Shown: positions 18,531-27,341 of the stretch, one piece after another
How the letters are laid out: the number at the start of each line of letters is the position of its first letter
Numbering within the stretch: the first letter of the stretch is position 1
Source of the DNA: Sphingobium soli
GTDB lineage: Bacteria > Pseudomonadota > Alphaproteobacteria > Sphingomonadales > Sphingomonadaceae
Direction of reading: 5' to 3'
Length of the DNA: 64,000 bases
Assembly: GCF_020782245.1 (NCBI RefSeq)
Contig: NZ_JAJGNP010000003.1
Location: forward strand, 1-64,000
Position numbers and translations under genes: made by a program
The notes under the pieces: model-generated
What the model was told of the DNA's origin: nothing
Database searches by the model: none
The model's input: only the letters and a program-made list of their open reading frames with translations

Positions 18531-19148
18531 TCAGAAGACCGGACCCTGCACCGGTCCCGACGGCTTGGCCGCGCCGCTGTCCTTCGCTGCGTCCAGCGCA
18601 TCGGCCAGCCCCGGCGTGCGATTGTCGCGCGCCGCATAGTCGCGCGCCGACATGCCCGCCAGGCTGTCGCGCTTGTCGACATTGGCCCCCTGCGCCACCA
18701 GCAGGCGCACCAGCCCCACGTCACGCAACTGCACCGCGCGGATCAGCGGCGTCTCGCCATTGTCGTTTGGCTTGTCGACCTGCGCCTTATAGGCCAGCAA
18801 CGTGCGCACGCCTTCCTCGAACCGGGCCTGCACCGCGTCCATCAGCGGCGTGTTGCCGTCATTGTCGGTCAGGTTGGGATTGGCGCCCTTGGACAGCAGG
18901 AATGTCAGCCAGCTATTGTCGCGCCGCGCCACCACGATGTGCAGCGCATTTTCGCCGCTGGTGACGTCGCGGCTGTTGATGACGGTGGAGCCGGGCTTCT
19001 GGATGAAGTCCGTCACCTTCTGTCCGTCGCGATCCTTCACCGCTTTGAGAAAGTTGTAATTATCCGAAAACTGCGCCTGCGCGACGCCGGGCGCCATCAT
19101 CGCCATAGCGGCCGGAACCAGGAAAGCGGAAAGGAAGGTCTTCGTCAT
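18531..19148 (-). CDS. Exported ankyrin-repeat protein
   Basis: A 205-residue protein with a signal peptide (FLVPAAMAMMAPGVAQAQ) and about four ankyrin repeats between residues 60 and 180, visible as GENALHIVVARRDNSWLTFLL, SKGANPNLTDNDGNTPLMDAV, NDNGETPLIRAVQLRDVGLV and RLLVAQGANVDKRDSLAGMSA. The fold mediates protein-protein contacts; a periplasmic partner is likely but unknown. It diverges from the SCO1 gene with a 55-bp gap. Confidence 0.85.
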   Translation of the reverse strand: MTKTFLSAFLVPAAMAMMAPGVAQAQFSDNYNFLKAVKDRDGQKVTDFIQKPGSTVINSRDVTSGENALHIVVARRDNSWLTFLLSKGANPNLTDNDGNTPLMDAVQARFEEGVRTLLAYKAQVDKPNDNGETPLIRAVQLRDVGLVRLLVAQGANVDKRDSLAGMSARDYAARDNRTPGLADALDAAKDSGAAKPSGPVQGPVF

Positions 19149-19203
19149 GCTGCGCCCTGTCTATTTGCAAATCGGCTTCTAGCAGGGCATGGCTGGCGAT
19201 GCC

Positions 19204-19842
19204 ATGAACAAAGCCATCTTGACCTGCGCCCTGCCGATGCTCGCCCTGCTTTCCGCCTGCGATATGGGGGGCGGCAACGCCGCATCAAACAATGGCGCAG
19301 CCCAGGGCGACCTTGCCGGCGCGCGCATCGGCGGCCCTTTCACCCTTACCGATCAGGACGGAAAACAGGTCCGCTGGGATGACTTCAAGGGCCAGTATCG
19401 CCTCGTCTATTTCGGCTATACCTATTGCCCGGACATCTGCCCGGTCGACCTGCAACGCATCATGCAGGGCTTTGCCCAGTTTGAAAAAGCCAGTCCCCAA
19501 CTGGCCGCCAAGGTGCAGCCGATGCTGATCAGCGTCGATCCGGCCCGCGACACGCCCGCCGTGCTCAAAACCTATGTGGCCGCCTTTCACCCCCGCCTCA
19601 TCGGCCTTACCGGCACGCCGGACCAGATCGCCAAGGTCGCTAAGGATTTCGCGGTCATCTACGGCAAGGAAGAGAGCGCGAGCGCCAGCGACTATCTGGT
19701 GAGCCACAGCCGCACCCCTTATCTGTTCGGTCCGGACGGTCAGCCGATCGCTCTGGTCCCGGTGGATGACCCCGCCACCGCCGACGTGGACGAAGGCGCG
19801 CCGGACAAGGTCCGCGCCTTCCTGCACCAATGGATCAAATGA
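19204..19842 (+). CDS. SCO1/SenC-family copper chaperone lipoprotein
   Basis: A 212-residue thioredoxin-fold protein that delivers copper to, or keeps reduced, the CuA site of cytochrome oxidase. The N terminus is a lipoprotein signal with lipobox LLSAC. The copper-binding CPDIC is at residues 75-79 and the conserved distal histidine is at 168 in YLVSHSRTPY. The ATG at 19204 starts the lipoprotein signal; an ATG at 19189 adds five residues. The 3' end overlaps the next gene, starting a run of tightly coupled genes. No oxidase subunit is nearby. Confidence 0.9.
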   Translation: MNKAILTCALPMLALLSACDMGGGNAASNNGAAQGDLAGARIGGPFTLTDQDGKQVRWDDFKGQYRLVYFGYTYCPDICPVDLQRIMQGFAQFEKASPQLAAKVQPMLISVDPARDTPAVLKTYVAAFHPRLIGLTGTPDQIAKVAKDFAVIYGKEESASASDYLVSHSRTPYLFGPDGQPIALVPVDDPATADVDEGAPDKVRAFLHQWIK

Positions 19843-20267
19843 CCCCCTTCTGGGAAAAGCCGCTGGACCAGCTGGATCGCGCGCAATGGGAAGCCCTGTG
19901 CGACGGCTGCGGCAAATGCTGCCTGCACAAGGCGGAGGATGAGGATACGGGGCGCATTTATCCCACCAATGTCGCCTGCCGCCTGCTCGACCGCCAGAGC
20001 GCCCAGTGCAGCAATTACAAGGACCGCCGCCGCTTCGTGCCCGATTGCGTGCGGCTGACCCCGGCCAAGGTGCGCAACCTCGGCTGGCTGCCGCGCACCT
20101 GCGCCTACCGGCTGCGTGGGGACGGCCTGCCCCTGCCCGACTGGCATTATCTCGTCAGCGGCGACCGGGAAGCGGTGCATCGCGCCGGCGAATCGGTGCG
20201 CGGCTGGACCGTGGCGGAGGCGGATGCAGGCGACTGGGAACATCATCTTGTCGACCGCGAGCTTTGA
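19839..20267 (+). CDS. YcgN/UPF0260-family cysteine-cluster protein
   Basis: A 142-residue protein with a conserved cysteine cluster: CDGCGKCCLHK near the N terminus, then further cysteines in NVACRLLD, AQCSNYKDR, PDCVRL and RTCAYRL. The family is thought to bind a metal or Fe-S cluster, but no function is established. The ATG at 19839 overlaps the SCO1 stop by 4 bp (ATGA); ATG 19830 is an in-frame alternative. The 3' end overlaps the YgjP-like gene. Confidence 0.85.
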   Translation: MTPFWEKPLDQLDRAQWEALCDGCGKCCLHKAEDEDTGRIYPTNVACRLLDRQSAQCSNYKDRRRFVPDCVRLTPAKVRNLGWLPRTCAYRLRGDGLPLPDWHYLVSGDREAVHRAGESVRGWTVAEADAGDWEHHLVDREL

Positions 20268-20964
20268 GGGCGATGCCGCGATCCTGATCGATGGCGCGCC
20301 CGTGCCGGTGCGCATCCGCCGCTCGGCCCGCGCCCGCGCCTATCGGCTGACGCTGGACAGCGCCCGTGGCGGCCTTCGCCTCTCGCTGCCCGCGCGCGCG
20401 AACCTGAAAAAGGCGCTGGCCTGGGCGCAGGACCATGAAGCATGGGTGCGCGCGCAACTGGCCAAGCAGCCCGCCATCACCCTACTCGCCGATGGCGCGA
20501 CCTTCCCGCTCGAAGGGCGCGATGTCACCATCTGCTGGATCGCAGGCGCGACCCGCACGATTCGGCTGGAGGGCGACCGTCTCCTGCTGGGCGGCCCGGC
20601 GGAATCGGTCGGGGCGCGCGTGCAGCGCTGGCTGGTCGCGCGGGCGCGGGCCGTGCTGGAAACCGAAAGCCATGCCATCGCGCGCGATCATGGCCTCATC
20701 GTCGCATCGGTGGGCGTGGGTGATCCGCGCAGCCGCTGGGGCAGTTGCGCCGCCTCTGGCGCGATCCGCTATAGCTGGCGGCTGATCCTCGCCCCGCCCG
20801 ACGTGCGCCGCGCCACGGTCGCGCACGAACTGGCGCATCTGCTTCACATGGACCACAGCTCCGCCTTCCATGCCGCGCATCGCCGCATCCTGGGCGCTGA
20901 TCCCCGCCCCGCGCGCGCCTGGTTGCGCGCCCATGGCGCCAGCCTCCACCGCTACCGCGCCTGA
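20224..20964 (+). CDS. YgjP/DUF45-type zinc metallopeptidase
   Basis: A 246-residue protein with the SprT/WLM-like zinc signature HELAHLLHMDHSSAFH; the HELAH starts at residue 201, and a second conserved segment, DPRSRWGSCAASGAIRYSWRL, precedes it. The family is predicted to be proteolytic, with no defined substrate. The ATG at 20224 gives a normal-length protein; the longer open frame from 20116 is a shadow of the YcgN gene. The start overlaps that gene by 44 bp and the next gene begins 3 bp after the stop, so the run looks co-translated. Confidence 0.85.
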   Translation: MQATGNIILSTASFEGDAAILIDGAPVPVRIRRSARARAYRLTLDSARGGLRLSLPARANLKKALAWAQDHEAWVRAQLAKQPAITLLADGATFPLEGRDVTICWIAGATRTIRLEGDRLLLGGPAESVGARVQRWLVARARAVLETESHAIARDHGLIVASVGVGDPRSRWGSCAASGAIRYSWRLILAPPDVRRATVAHELAHLLHMDHSSAFHAAHRRILGADPRPARAWLRAHGASLHRYRA

Positions 20965-20967
20965 TCC

Positions 20968-21228
20968 ATGGCCCGCCGCAAACGCTATCTCGTCGCCACC
21001 ATGGCCGATGGCTATGTGAAGCGTATCGGCCCTACCGCCGACCCGCTCACCCATTATTGGCGGATCGTCGCGCAACTGGAAAATGGCAGGACCGAGGTGT
21101 TCTGGGGCCACACTCGCTCGCTGGCCGAAGCGAAGAAGCTGAAAGCGCCGGCCGCCGATGGCGCGAAGATGCGCGGCTGGGCCAGCTATGTCTTCGAAAT
21201 CGCCGAACTGGTCGAAGAGCCGCGCTGA
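20968..21228 (+). CDS. Small conserved-looking protein of unknown function
   Basis: An 86-residue basic protein (MARRKRYLVATMADGYVKRIG, then YWRIVAQLENGRTEVFWGHTRSLAEAKKL). No signal peptide or membrane segment is seen. I recognise no family. The start is 3 bp after the YgjP-like gene, the codon use is normal for the genome, and the position in a coupled gene run supports a real gene. It converges on the TrhO gene. Confidence 0.65.
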   Translation: MARRKRYLVATMADGYVKRIGPTADPLTHYWRIVAQLENGRTEVFWGHTRSLAEAKKLKAPAADGAKMRGWASYVFEIAELVEEPR

Positions 21229-21241
21229 GCGCGGGAGGCTC

Positions 21242-22093
21242 CTACCCCCGATGCGGCCAGGCGCCCGTTTCGTCCCCGGCGCACATATGCTCCCCCTCGC
21301 GCGGATAGGGCAGGCCGCAGGCGGGGCAGGCGACATGGTTGCCCGGTTTCAGCCCATGGCCCACCGTCACCCGCTCGTCGAAGACATAGCATTCGCCCTG
21401 CCAGCGGCTGTCAGCTTCCGGCATCTCCTCCAGATAGCGCAGGATGCCGCCTTTCAGGTGATAGACATCGTCGAAGCCGCGCGCCTTCACCAGCGCGGTC
21501 GATTTCTCGCACCGTATCCCGCCGGTGCAGAACATCGCGATCTTGGGCGCCCGTCCCTTGGCGCGCAGCCGCTCCGCCAGCCCATCGAACCAGGCGGGAA
21601 AGTCGCGAAAGGACCGCGTCGCCGGATCGATCGCATTTTCAAATGTACCGCAGGCCACCTCATAGGCGTTGCGCGTGTCGATGACGATCGTGTCGGGATC
21701 GGCGATCAACGCGTTCCATTGCGCCGGGTCCAGATAATCGCCCGCCTGGGTCGCAGGGTCCAGATCGCCCGCGCCCAGCGTTACGATCTCCGCCTTCACC
21801 TTGACCTTCATGCGCGCGAACGGCGCGGCATCGGCGCGCGCATATTTGACGTCGAGATCCGCGCAGCCCGGCAGGGTGCGGATATGATCGACCAGCGCGG
21901 CGATGGCGTCATCGCTGCCTGCCACCGTGCCGTTGATTCCCTCGCCCGCGACGATCAGTGTGCCGCACGTGCCAAGATCGCCGCACAGCGCCCGCAACTG
22001 CACGGCGATCGCATCGGGATCATCGAACCGGGCGAAGCGATACAAGGCGGCAATGGCGTAGGCGGACGGGGTGGCGGGCGATGTGGCGGGCAT
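21242..22093 (-). CDS. trhO: tRNA uridine(34) hydroxylase (rhodanese family)
   Basis: TrhO (YceA) performs oxygen-dependent hydroxylation of U34 in a subset of tRNAs, the first step to 5-carboxymethoxy/methoxyuridine. The 283-residue protein has the N-terminal YceA domain (ALYRFARFDD, then CGTLIVAGEGINGTVAG) and a rhodanese domain with the active-site loop CTGGIRCEK and DTRNAYE. The C-terminal tail has a Cys pair (CPACGLPYP). The ATG at 22093 begins MPATSPATP; the longer frame is out of family. Confidence 0.9.
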   Translation of the reverse strand: MPATSPATPSAYAIAALYRFARFDDPDAIAVQLRALCGDLGTCGTLIVAGEGINGTVAGSDDAIAALVDHIRTLPGCADLDVKYARADAAPFARMKVKVKAEIVTLGAGDLDPATQAGDYLDPAQWNALIADPDTIVIDTRNAYEVACGTFENAIDPATRSFRDFPAWFDGLAERLRAKGRAPKIAMFCTGGIRCEKSTALVKARGFDDVYHLKGGILRYLEEMPEADSRWQGECYVFDERVTVGHGLKPGNHVACPACGLPYPREGEHMCAGDETGAWPHRG

Positions 22094-22158
22094 GGCAGCG
22101 CCTATAGGCCTGTAGGCCGCCACTTGAAAGCCGCGACGGACAGGCGCATAGGCGCTGG

Positions 22159-22818
22159 ATGGTTCCCCTTTCGTTCGCAGGAGAGGCGTTTCTGGCCCTG
22201 CCCGAAGCCGCGCTCTATTGGCCCGCGCGCCGCGCGCTGCTGGTCGCCGACCTGCATTTCGAAAAGGCGAGCTGGTATGCCCGTTTCGGCCAGTTCCTGC
22301 CCCCGCATGACAGCCATGCCACGCTCGACATGATCGACGCGCTGGTGGCGCGCACGGGCGCGCAGGCGGTCTACTCGCTGGGCGACAGTTTTCACGACAG
22401 CGACGGCGCCGCCCGGCTCGACCCACAGGCGCGCGATCGGCTGGCGGCCCTGACCGGTCGGCTGGACTGGACCTGGATCACCGGCAATCATGACATTGGC
22501 GTGGCCGCAATGCCCGGTGGACGGCGCGTCGCCCAGGCGCAAGTCGGCGGCATCTGGCTGCGGCATGAGGCGCAGGCCGGTGATCCCGACCCTGAAATTT
22601 CCGGCCATTTCCACCCCAAGCTGCGCCTATCGCTGCGCGGCCGCCATGTGTCGCGCCGCTGCTTTGTCGGATCGGCGACCAAGCTGATCCTGCCCGCGCT
22701 CGGCGCGCTCACCGGCGGGCTGGATGCCGGCCATGGCGAGATTCGCCGCGCCGTCGGGCCGGGTGCGGCCGCGCTCGTGCCCGTCGCGGACCGCCTGCTG
22801 CGCTTTCCGCTTTCGTAA
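22159..22818 (+). CDS. pdeM: PdeM-type metallophosphoesterase (DNA-damage response nuclease)
   Basis: A 219-residue calcineurin-like phosphoesterase. The metal-site motifs are in order: DLHFEK (about residue 31), GDSFHD (about 74), GNHD (about 110) and GHFHP (about 150). The length and the ALYWPARRALLVADLHFEKASW opening match PdeM, which is usually found beside an LHR helicase, a ligase and exonuclease genes. Here none of those partners is adjacent, so the copy is isolated. It diverges from trhO. Confidence 0.85.
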   Translation: MVPLSFAGEAFLALPEAALYWPARRALLVADLHFEKASWYARFGQFLPPHDSHATLDMIDALVARTGAQAVYSLGDSFHDSDGAARLDPQARDRLAALTGRLDWTWITGNHDIGVAAMPGGRRVAQAQVGGIWLRHEAQAGDPDPEISGHFHPKLRLSLRGRHVSRRCFVGSATKLILPALGALTGGLDAGHGEIRRAVGPGAAALVPVADRLLRFPLS

Positions 22819-23001
22819 AGCGACGTTACGGAAAGCAAAGCGCAAATGTTGCCACTGTGCAACAGCGCCGACATGGATGCATCTCGCATCTGCGTAAAAG
22901 CCCCGGAAAAGCGGGCAACTCTTGCCAATCCCCTGCTGTGGCAGCATAATCGCACCCGAACCCGAAGCGCCGAAAAGCCGCGCGGGCCAGGAGAGGATGA
23001 T

Positions 23002-25809
23002 ATGATGCTGACAGACAAGAGTCTCTGGCTGACCACCACCGGCGCGCTGGCGCTGGGCATGCTTGCCCCCGCCGCGCTGGCGCAGGACGCCGCTATACCG
23101 CAGGCCGCGGCCGACGATCCGGCCGCTGACATCATCGTCACCGCCACCCGCCGAGCCAGCCCGCTGTCGGACGTACCGATCGCGGTGTCGGCCGTGGGCG
23201 CGCAGGCGATGCAGAATAGCGGCGCCAGCGACATCCGTACGCTGAACCAGCTCGCGCCCTCGTTGCTCGTTTCCTCCACCGGCTCCGAAGCCAATGCCTC
23301 GGCCCGTATTCGCGGCATCGGCACTGTCGGCGACAATCCAGGCCTGGAAAGCTCGGTCGCGGTCTTCATCGACGGCGTCTACCGCTCGCGCACGGGCGCT
23401 GGCCTTAACGAACTGGGCGAAATCGAGCGGGTGGAAGTGCTGCGCGGGCCGCAGGGCACGCTGTTCGGCCGCAACGCATCGGCGGGCCTCATCAACATCA
23501 TCAGCAAAGCGCCCGAACGCGAATTCCATGCCAAGGGGGAAATCACCTACGGCAATTATGATTATTGGCGTCTGTCGGGCCGCGTCACCGGGCCGATCAG
23601 CGACAGCATCGCGCTGGCGCTCGACGGCGTGTGGAGCAAGCGCGACGGCTTCTACAAGCTGGTCGACGGCACCGGCGCGACCGTGGGCGACACCAATGAC
23701 CGCGACCGCTATTTTCTGCGCGGGCAGGCGCTGATCGAACCCAATGACGCGCTCTCCATCCGCCTGATCGGCGACTATACCAATCGCGACGAAAGCTGCT
23801 GCGGCGCGGCCTATATCGAATCGCGCGAACGGCTGCCCGCCGCCGGCGGCGGCTACACCGACGCGCCCTTCAACCGCATCGCCGCGATCCTGGCGGGCCA
23901 GGGCAGCGTCATTCCCGCCGATCCCTATGATCGCGAACTGTCGATCACGCCGGGCCGCGACTATGTCAGCAAGCTGAAGGACTGGGGCGTTTCAGGCGAA
24001 ATCAACTATGATTTCGGTGGCGCCAAGCTGACCAGCATCACCGCCTATCGCGACTACAAATCCCGCGACTATGGCGATTATGACTATAATCGCGCCGACC
24101 TCCTCTATCGCGATCCCAACACCTATCGTCAGTTCAAGACCTTCACGCAGGAATTGCGGCTGCAAGGATCAGCGTTCAGCGACGCGCTCGACTGGCTGGT
24201 AGGCGGCTATTACGCCAATGAACGGCTGACGTTACAGGACAATATCCGATTCGGCGCCGACTATGGCCGCTTTGCCGCCTGTCGCTTGATGGCCGGGGCT
24301 GGCGCAACCAGCAATTTCACCGCACAGCAACTCGCCGCCTGCGGCAGCGGCCTTGCCACCCAACCGCTGATCACCGGCACGCAGGCCAATCTGAATTCGG
24401 GCCTGACCGCGTCCTTCATCAATGCCGGCCTGCCCCCAGCCCTTGCCGCGGCGCAGGCGGGCGCGATCTCGACCGGCCTTGGCAATGGGTTGCGCGCGCT
24501 CGCCGCCATTCCCGGCGGCACCGGCGACACCGCGTCCATCTACCGGCAGAAGAGTGAGAATTGGGCGCTTTTCACGCATAATATCGTCCACCTCACCAAC
24601 CGGCTCGATCTGACACTGGGCCTGCGCTACACCCATGAAAGCAAGCGCTTCTCGGCCGATTTCAATAATAACAATGCCACCTGCGCCGCGCTTCAGTCGT
24701 CCGCGCTGCCGGGCATCGCGACCAATCCGCAACTGGGCAGCGCCGCCGCATTGGCCGGCGGCATCCTGACGCTCGGCTGCCTGGGCAACGGATCGACCAG
24801 CCTCAACGCGCTCGACCTCAACGACCGCATCAGCGATGGCGAATTTTCCGGTACGGCCGTGCTGTCGTGGAAGCCGATCGACGATCTGCTGCTCTATGGC
24901 AGCTATTCGAAGGGGTATAAGGCCGGCGGCTTCAACCTTGATCGCTTCCAGCTGGGGTCGACTGGCCTCAACGCCATTCCCGCCGTCTTCGCGCCGCGCA
25001 CCAATGCCGATGTCACCAGCCTGCGATTCGCAGCCGAAAAGGTCGACGCCTTTGAAATCGGCCTCAAATATGCGCAGCCCAAATGGAGCGCGAACATCGC
25101 CGCCTTCCGGCAGGAGTTCAAGAATTTCCAGCTCAACACCTTCAACGGCACCAGCTTCGTCGTACAGAATATCAATGGCTGCGACAGCGCGCTCAGCGCC
25201 GCGCGCACCTGCGACAGCGGCGATGTGGGGCCGGGGCTCATCAGTCAGGGCGTGGAACTGGAATTGTCGGCAAGCCCCGCGCGCAATGTCCGCATTTCCG
25301 GCGGCCTAACCTATGCCCGCGCCAAATTCGCCAACCGGCTGGTCGGCAGCGGCGACGGCAGCGTCCCGCTCGATCCCGCGCTGTTCCTGCTGCCCGGATC
25401 GATCAATTCCAACGCGCCGCAACTCGTCACCACCGCCAGCGCCGCCTGGACGCCGCAGCTTGGGTCCAGCGGCCTTTCCGCGCTCTTCTATGTCGATGGC
25501 CGCCTGACCAGCGACTATAATACAGGCTCTGACCTCTTCCCCGAAAAGCGTCAGGATGGCTATGCCATCGTCAATGCGCGCGTCGGCATCCGCGGCAAGG
25601 ATCAACGCTGGGCGATCGAATTCTGGGGCCAGAACATCTTCAACCAGGATTTCACCCAGGTCGCTTTCTCCAGCCCGCTCCAGTCCAGCAGCCCGGCGAC
25701 ATCGACCACGGGCCAGTTCGCTGCTGGCGCACCCATGGCGAACCAGCTGATTTCGGCCTATCTCGCCGAACCGCGCACCTATGGCATCACCCTGCGCGGC
25801 AGTTTTTAG
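23002..25809 (+). CDS. TonB-dependent outer-membrane receptor
   Basis: A 935-residue energised outer-membrane transporter. It has a signal peptide (ending about LAPAALAQ), a TonB box around DIIVTATRR (about 38), a plug domain (about 50-160 with RIRGIGTVGDNPG and VEVLRGPQGTLFGRNASAG), then a 22-strand barrel closing in ...YGITLRGSF. The sequence style matches the large sphingomonad receptor family. The ATG at 23002 follows GAGAGGA. The ligand is not predictable; no adjacent uptake or catabolic genes hint at one. Confidence 0.93.
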   Translation: MMLTDKSLWLTTTGALALGMLAPAALAQDAAIPQAAADDPAADIIVTATRRASPLSDVPIAVSAVGAQAMQNSGASDIRTLNQLAPSLLVSSTGSEANASARIRGIGTVGDNPGLESSVAVFIDGVYRSRTGAGLNELGEIERVEVLRGPQGTLFGRNASAGLINIISKAPEREFHAKGEITYGNYDYWRLSGRVTGPISDSIALALDGVWSKRDGFYKLVDGTGATVGDTNDRDRYFLRGQALIEPNDALSIRLIGDYTNRDESCCGAAYIESRERLPAAGGGYTDAPFNRIAAILAGQGSVIPADPYDRELSITPGRDYVSKLKDWGVSGEINYDFGGAKLTSITAYRDYKSRDYGDYDYNRADLLYRDPNTYRQFKTFTQELRLQGSAFSDALDWLVGGYYANERLTLQDNIRFGADYGRFAACRLMAGAGATSNFTAQQLAACGSGLATQPLITGTQANLNSGLTASFINAGLPPALAAAQAGAISTGLGNGLRALAAIPGGTGDTASIYRQKSENWALFTHNIVHLTNRLDLTLGLRYTHESKRFSADFNNNNATCAALQSSALPGIATNPQLGSAAALAGGILTLGCLGNGSTSLNALDLNDRISDGEFSGTAVLSWKPIDDLLLYGSYSKGYKAGGFNLDRFQLGSTGLNAIPAVFAPRTNADVTSLRFAAEKVDAFEIGLKYAQPKWSANIAAFRQEFKNFQLNTFNGTSFVVQNINGCDSALSAARTCDSGDVGPGLISQGVELELSASPARNVRISGGLTYARAKFANRLVGSGDGSVPLDPALFLLPGSINSNAPQLVTTASAAWTPQLGSSGLSALFYVDGRLTSDYNTGSDLFPEKRQDGYAIVNARVGIRGKDQRWAIEFWGQNIFNQDFTQVAFSSPLQSSSPATSTTGQFAAGAPMANQLISAYLAEPRTYGITLRGSF

Positions 25810-25815
25810 AGTCGC

Positions 25816-25921
25816 CATCCTCCCCTGGCAGGGGAGGTGGCAGGGCGAAGCCCTGACGGAGGGGTGTCCTGCTTTTTAAGAGGGTGGCACCCTTCCACCA
25901 CTCCCCACCATGGGGAGGATC
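25816..25921. repeat. Intergenic palindromic repeat / bidirectional terminator
   Basis: An imperfect inverted repeat of about 105 bp. The left end has CCATCCTCCCCTGGCAGGGG and the right end has CTCCCCACCATGGGGAGGAT, with internal GCAGGGCGAAGCCCTG and a central T-run (GCTTTTTAAG). I recall similar CCTCCCC...GGGGAGG elements repeated in sphingomonad genomes. It lies exactly between the convergent receptor and YggS genes, so it may also act as a terminator for both. Confidence 0.7.
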
Positions 25922-25932
25922 GAAAGACGGGC

Positions 25933-26673
25933 TTATCCTCCTGAATTGCGGATCATCCCCCGCCCGCTCCCCGGCACCGGGCGGGCGGGCGCGGGGCGCT
26001 CGCCGAACAGCGCTGTGCCCACGCGAATGTCGGTCGCGCCCAGCATGATCGCGGTTTCATAATCGCCAGACATGCCCATGGACAGGCGCTCCAGCCCCTC
26101 CTCCCGCGCCATCTTGGCCAGCAGCGCGAAGAAAGGCGCCGGCTCCACATCGGCGGGCGGCACGCACATCAGGCCCAATATCGGAATGTCGGCATCGCGC
26201 GCCGCCGCGATCAGCGCGGGCGTGTCGGCGATCGGGCATCCGCCCTTCTGCTCTTCCGCGCCGATATTGACCTGAATGAAACAGGGCACGCGCCTGCCCT
26301 CCCCGTCCATCGCCCTGGCCAGCGCGGTCAGCAGCGACGGCCGGTCCAGACCATGGATCACGTCGAACAGCGCCACGGCCTCGGCCGCCTTGTTCGATTG
26401 CAGCTGCCCCACCAGATGCAGTTCGATATCCTCCTGCGCCTCGCGCAGCGCCGGCCATTTCTGCTGGCTTTCCTGCACGCGATTTTCCCCGAACACGCGC
26501 TGTCCGGCGGCTATCAAAGGCCGAATGGCGTCGGCGTCATGCGTTTTCGACACCGCGATCAGGCGAATGTCGTCGGCGCTGCGGTCGGTCAGGCGGGCGG
26601 CGCGGCGCATGGCGTCGCGCACGGCGGCCAGCCGCTGGGCGGCCGGATCGGCGGGGATGCTGGCGGTCGTCAT
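25933..26673 (-). CDS. YggS-family PLP-binding homeostasis protein
   Basis: A 246-residue PLP-binding protein of the YggS/PROSC family, which buffers pyridoxal phosphate and influences amino-acid pools, without a known catalytic reaction. The PLP lysine lies in LIAVSKTHDADAI (residue about 45). The phosphate and ring contacts are in FGENRVQES and the C-terminal SMGMSGDYETAI, and GTDIRVGTALFG-like ATDIRVGTALFGER is present. The ATG at 26673 is the family-type start. The divergent ThiE-like gene starts only 22 bp away. Confidence 0.9.
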   Translation of the reverse strand: MTTASIPADPAAQRLAAVRDAMRRAARLTDRSADDIRLIAVSKTHDADAIRPLIAAGQRVFGENRVQESQQKWPALREAQEDIELHLVGQLQSNKAAEAVALFDVIHGLDRPSLLTALARAMDGEGRRVPCFIQVNIGAEEQKGGCPIADTPALIAAARDADIPILGLMCVPPADVEPAPFFALLAKMAREEGLERLSMGMSGDYETAIMLGATDIRVGTALFGERPAPARPVPGSGRGMIRNSGG

Positions 26674-26695
26674 GCGCGCTGCTATAGGGATGGCC

Positions 26696-27253
26696 ATGCA
26701 CCGCCGCCACCGCAAATCGCTGCCCGGTCTCTGGCTGTTGACCGACGAACGCGTGGCCGATGACCGGTTGCTGGCCGCCGCCCGCGCGCTGCCCCGTGGC
26801 CGGGCGGGCATCATCCTGCGCCATTATCGCACCCCGCCCGCGCAGCGCCGCGCGCTGTTCGATGCGCTGCGCGCCATCGCCCGGCGGCGGCGGCTCATCC
26901 TGCTGCTCGCAGGCCCAGTGCGCGCGGCGGCGGCCTGGCGTGCCGATGGCTGGCATGGCCGCGATTCCCGCCGCCCGCCCCGCCCCTTGCTGCACAGCGC
27001 GCCCGCGCATGACAGCCGGGAAATCAGGATGGCGCAGCGCGCGGGGTCCGACCTTCTTTTCCTCTCCCCCCTCTTTCCCACCCGCTCGCACCCAGGCGCG
27101 CGGTCGCTCGGTCGCGCGCGTTTCGCGGCGCTGGCCCATGCCACGCCCCTGCCGGTGATCGCCCTGGGCGGCGTGACCGCCCGGCACCGGCGCAGCCTCG
27201 CCGCGCTCAGCGCCGCGGGCTGGGCAGCGATCGATGGACTGACAAACAACTGA
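26696..27253 (+). CDS. Short ThiE/TenI-like protein
   Basis: A 185-residue TIM-barrel-like protein related to thiamine-phosphate synthase/TenI. It has [15 protein letters not shown] near the start, a variable middle, [16 protein letters not shown], then the family-like [20 protein letters not shown] and the end [21 protein letters not shown]. It is shorter than typical ThiE (about 210) and unusually rich in arginine, and the HMP-PP-binding residues are not all clear. A catalytic role is uncertain; TenI-like or regulatory roles are possible. No thiamine genes are nearby. Confidence 0.7.
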   Translation: MHRRHRKSLPGLWLLTDERVADDRLLAAARALPRGRAGIILRHYRTPPAQRRALFDALRAIARRRRLILLLAGPVRAAAAWRADGWHGRDSRRPPRPLLHSAPAHDSREIRMAQRAGSDLLFLSPLFPTRSHPGARSLGRARFAALAHATPLPVIALGGVTARHRRSLAALSAAGWAAIDGLTNN

Positions 27254-27341
27254 ACCATCACGCCGCCATCCCTGCAAAGTTTCTTGCGCCAGCCGACAGT
27301 TTCGCATTGCATTGCAACAAGGCGTGGCGTTTGATCGCGCC

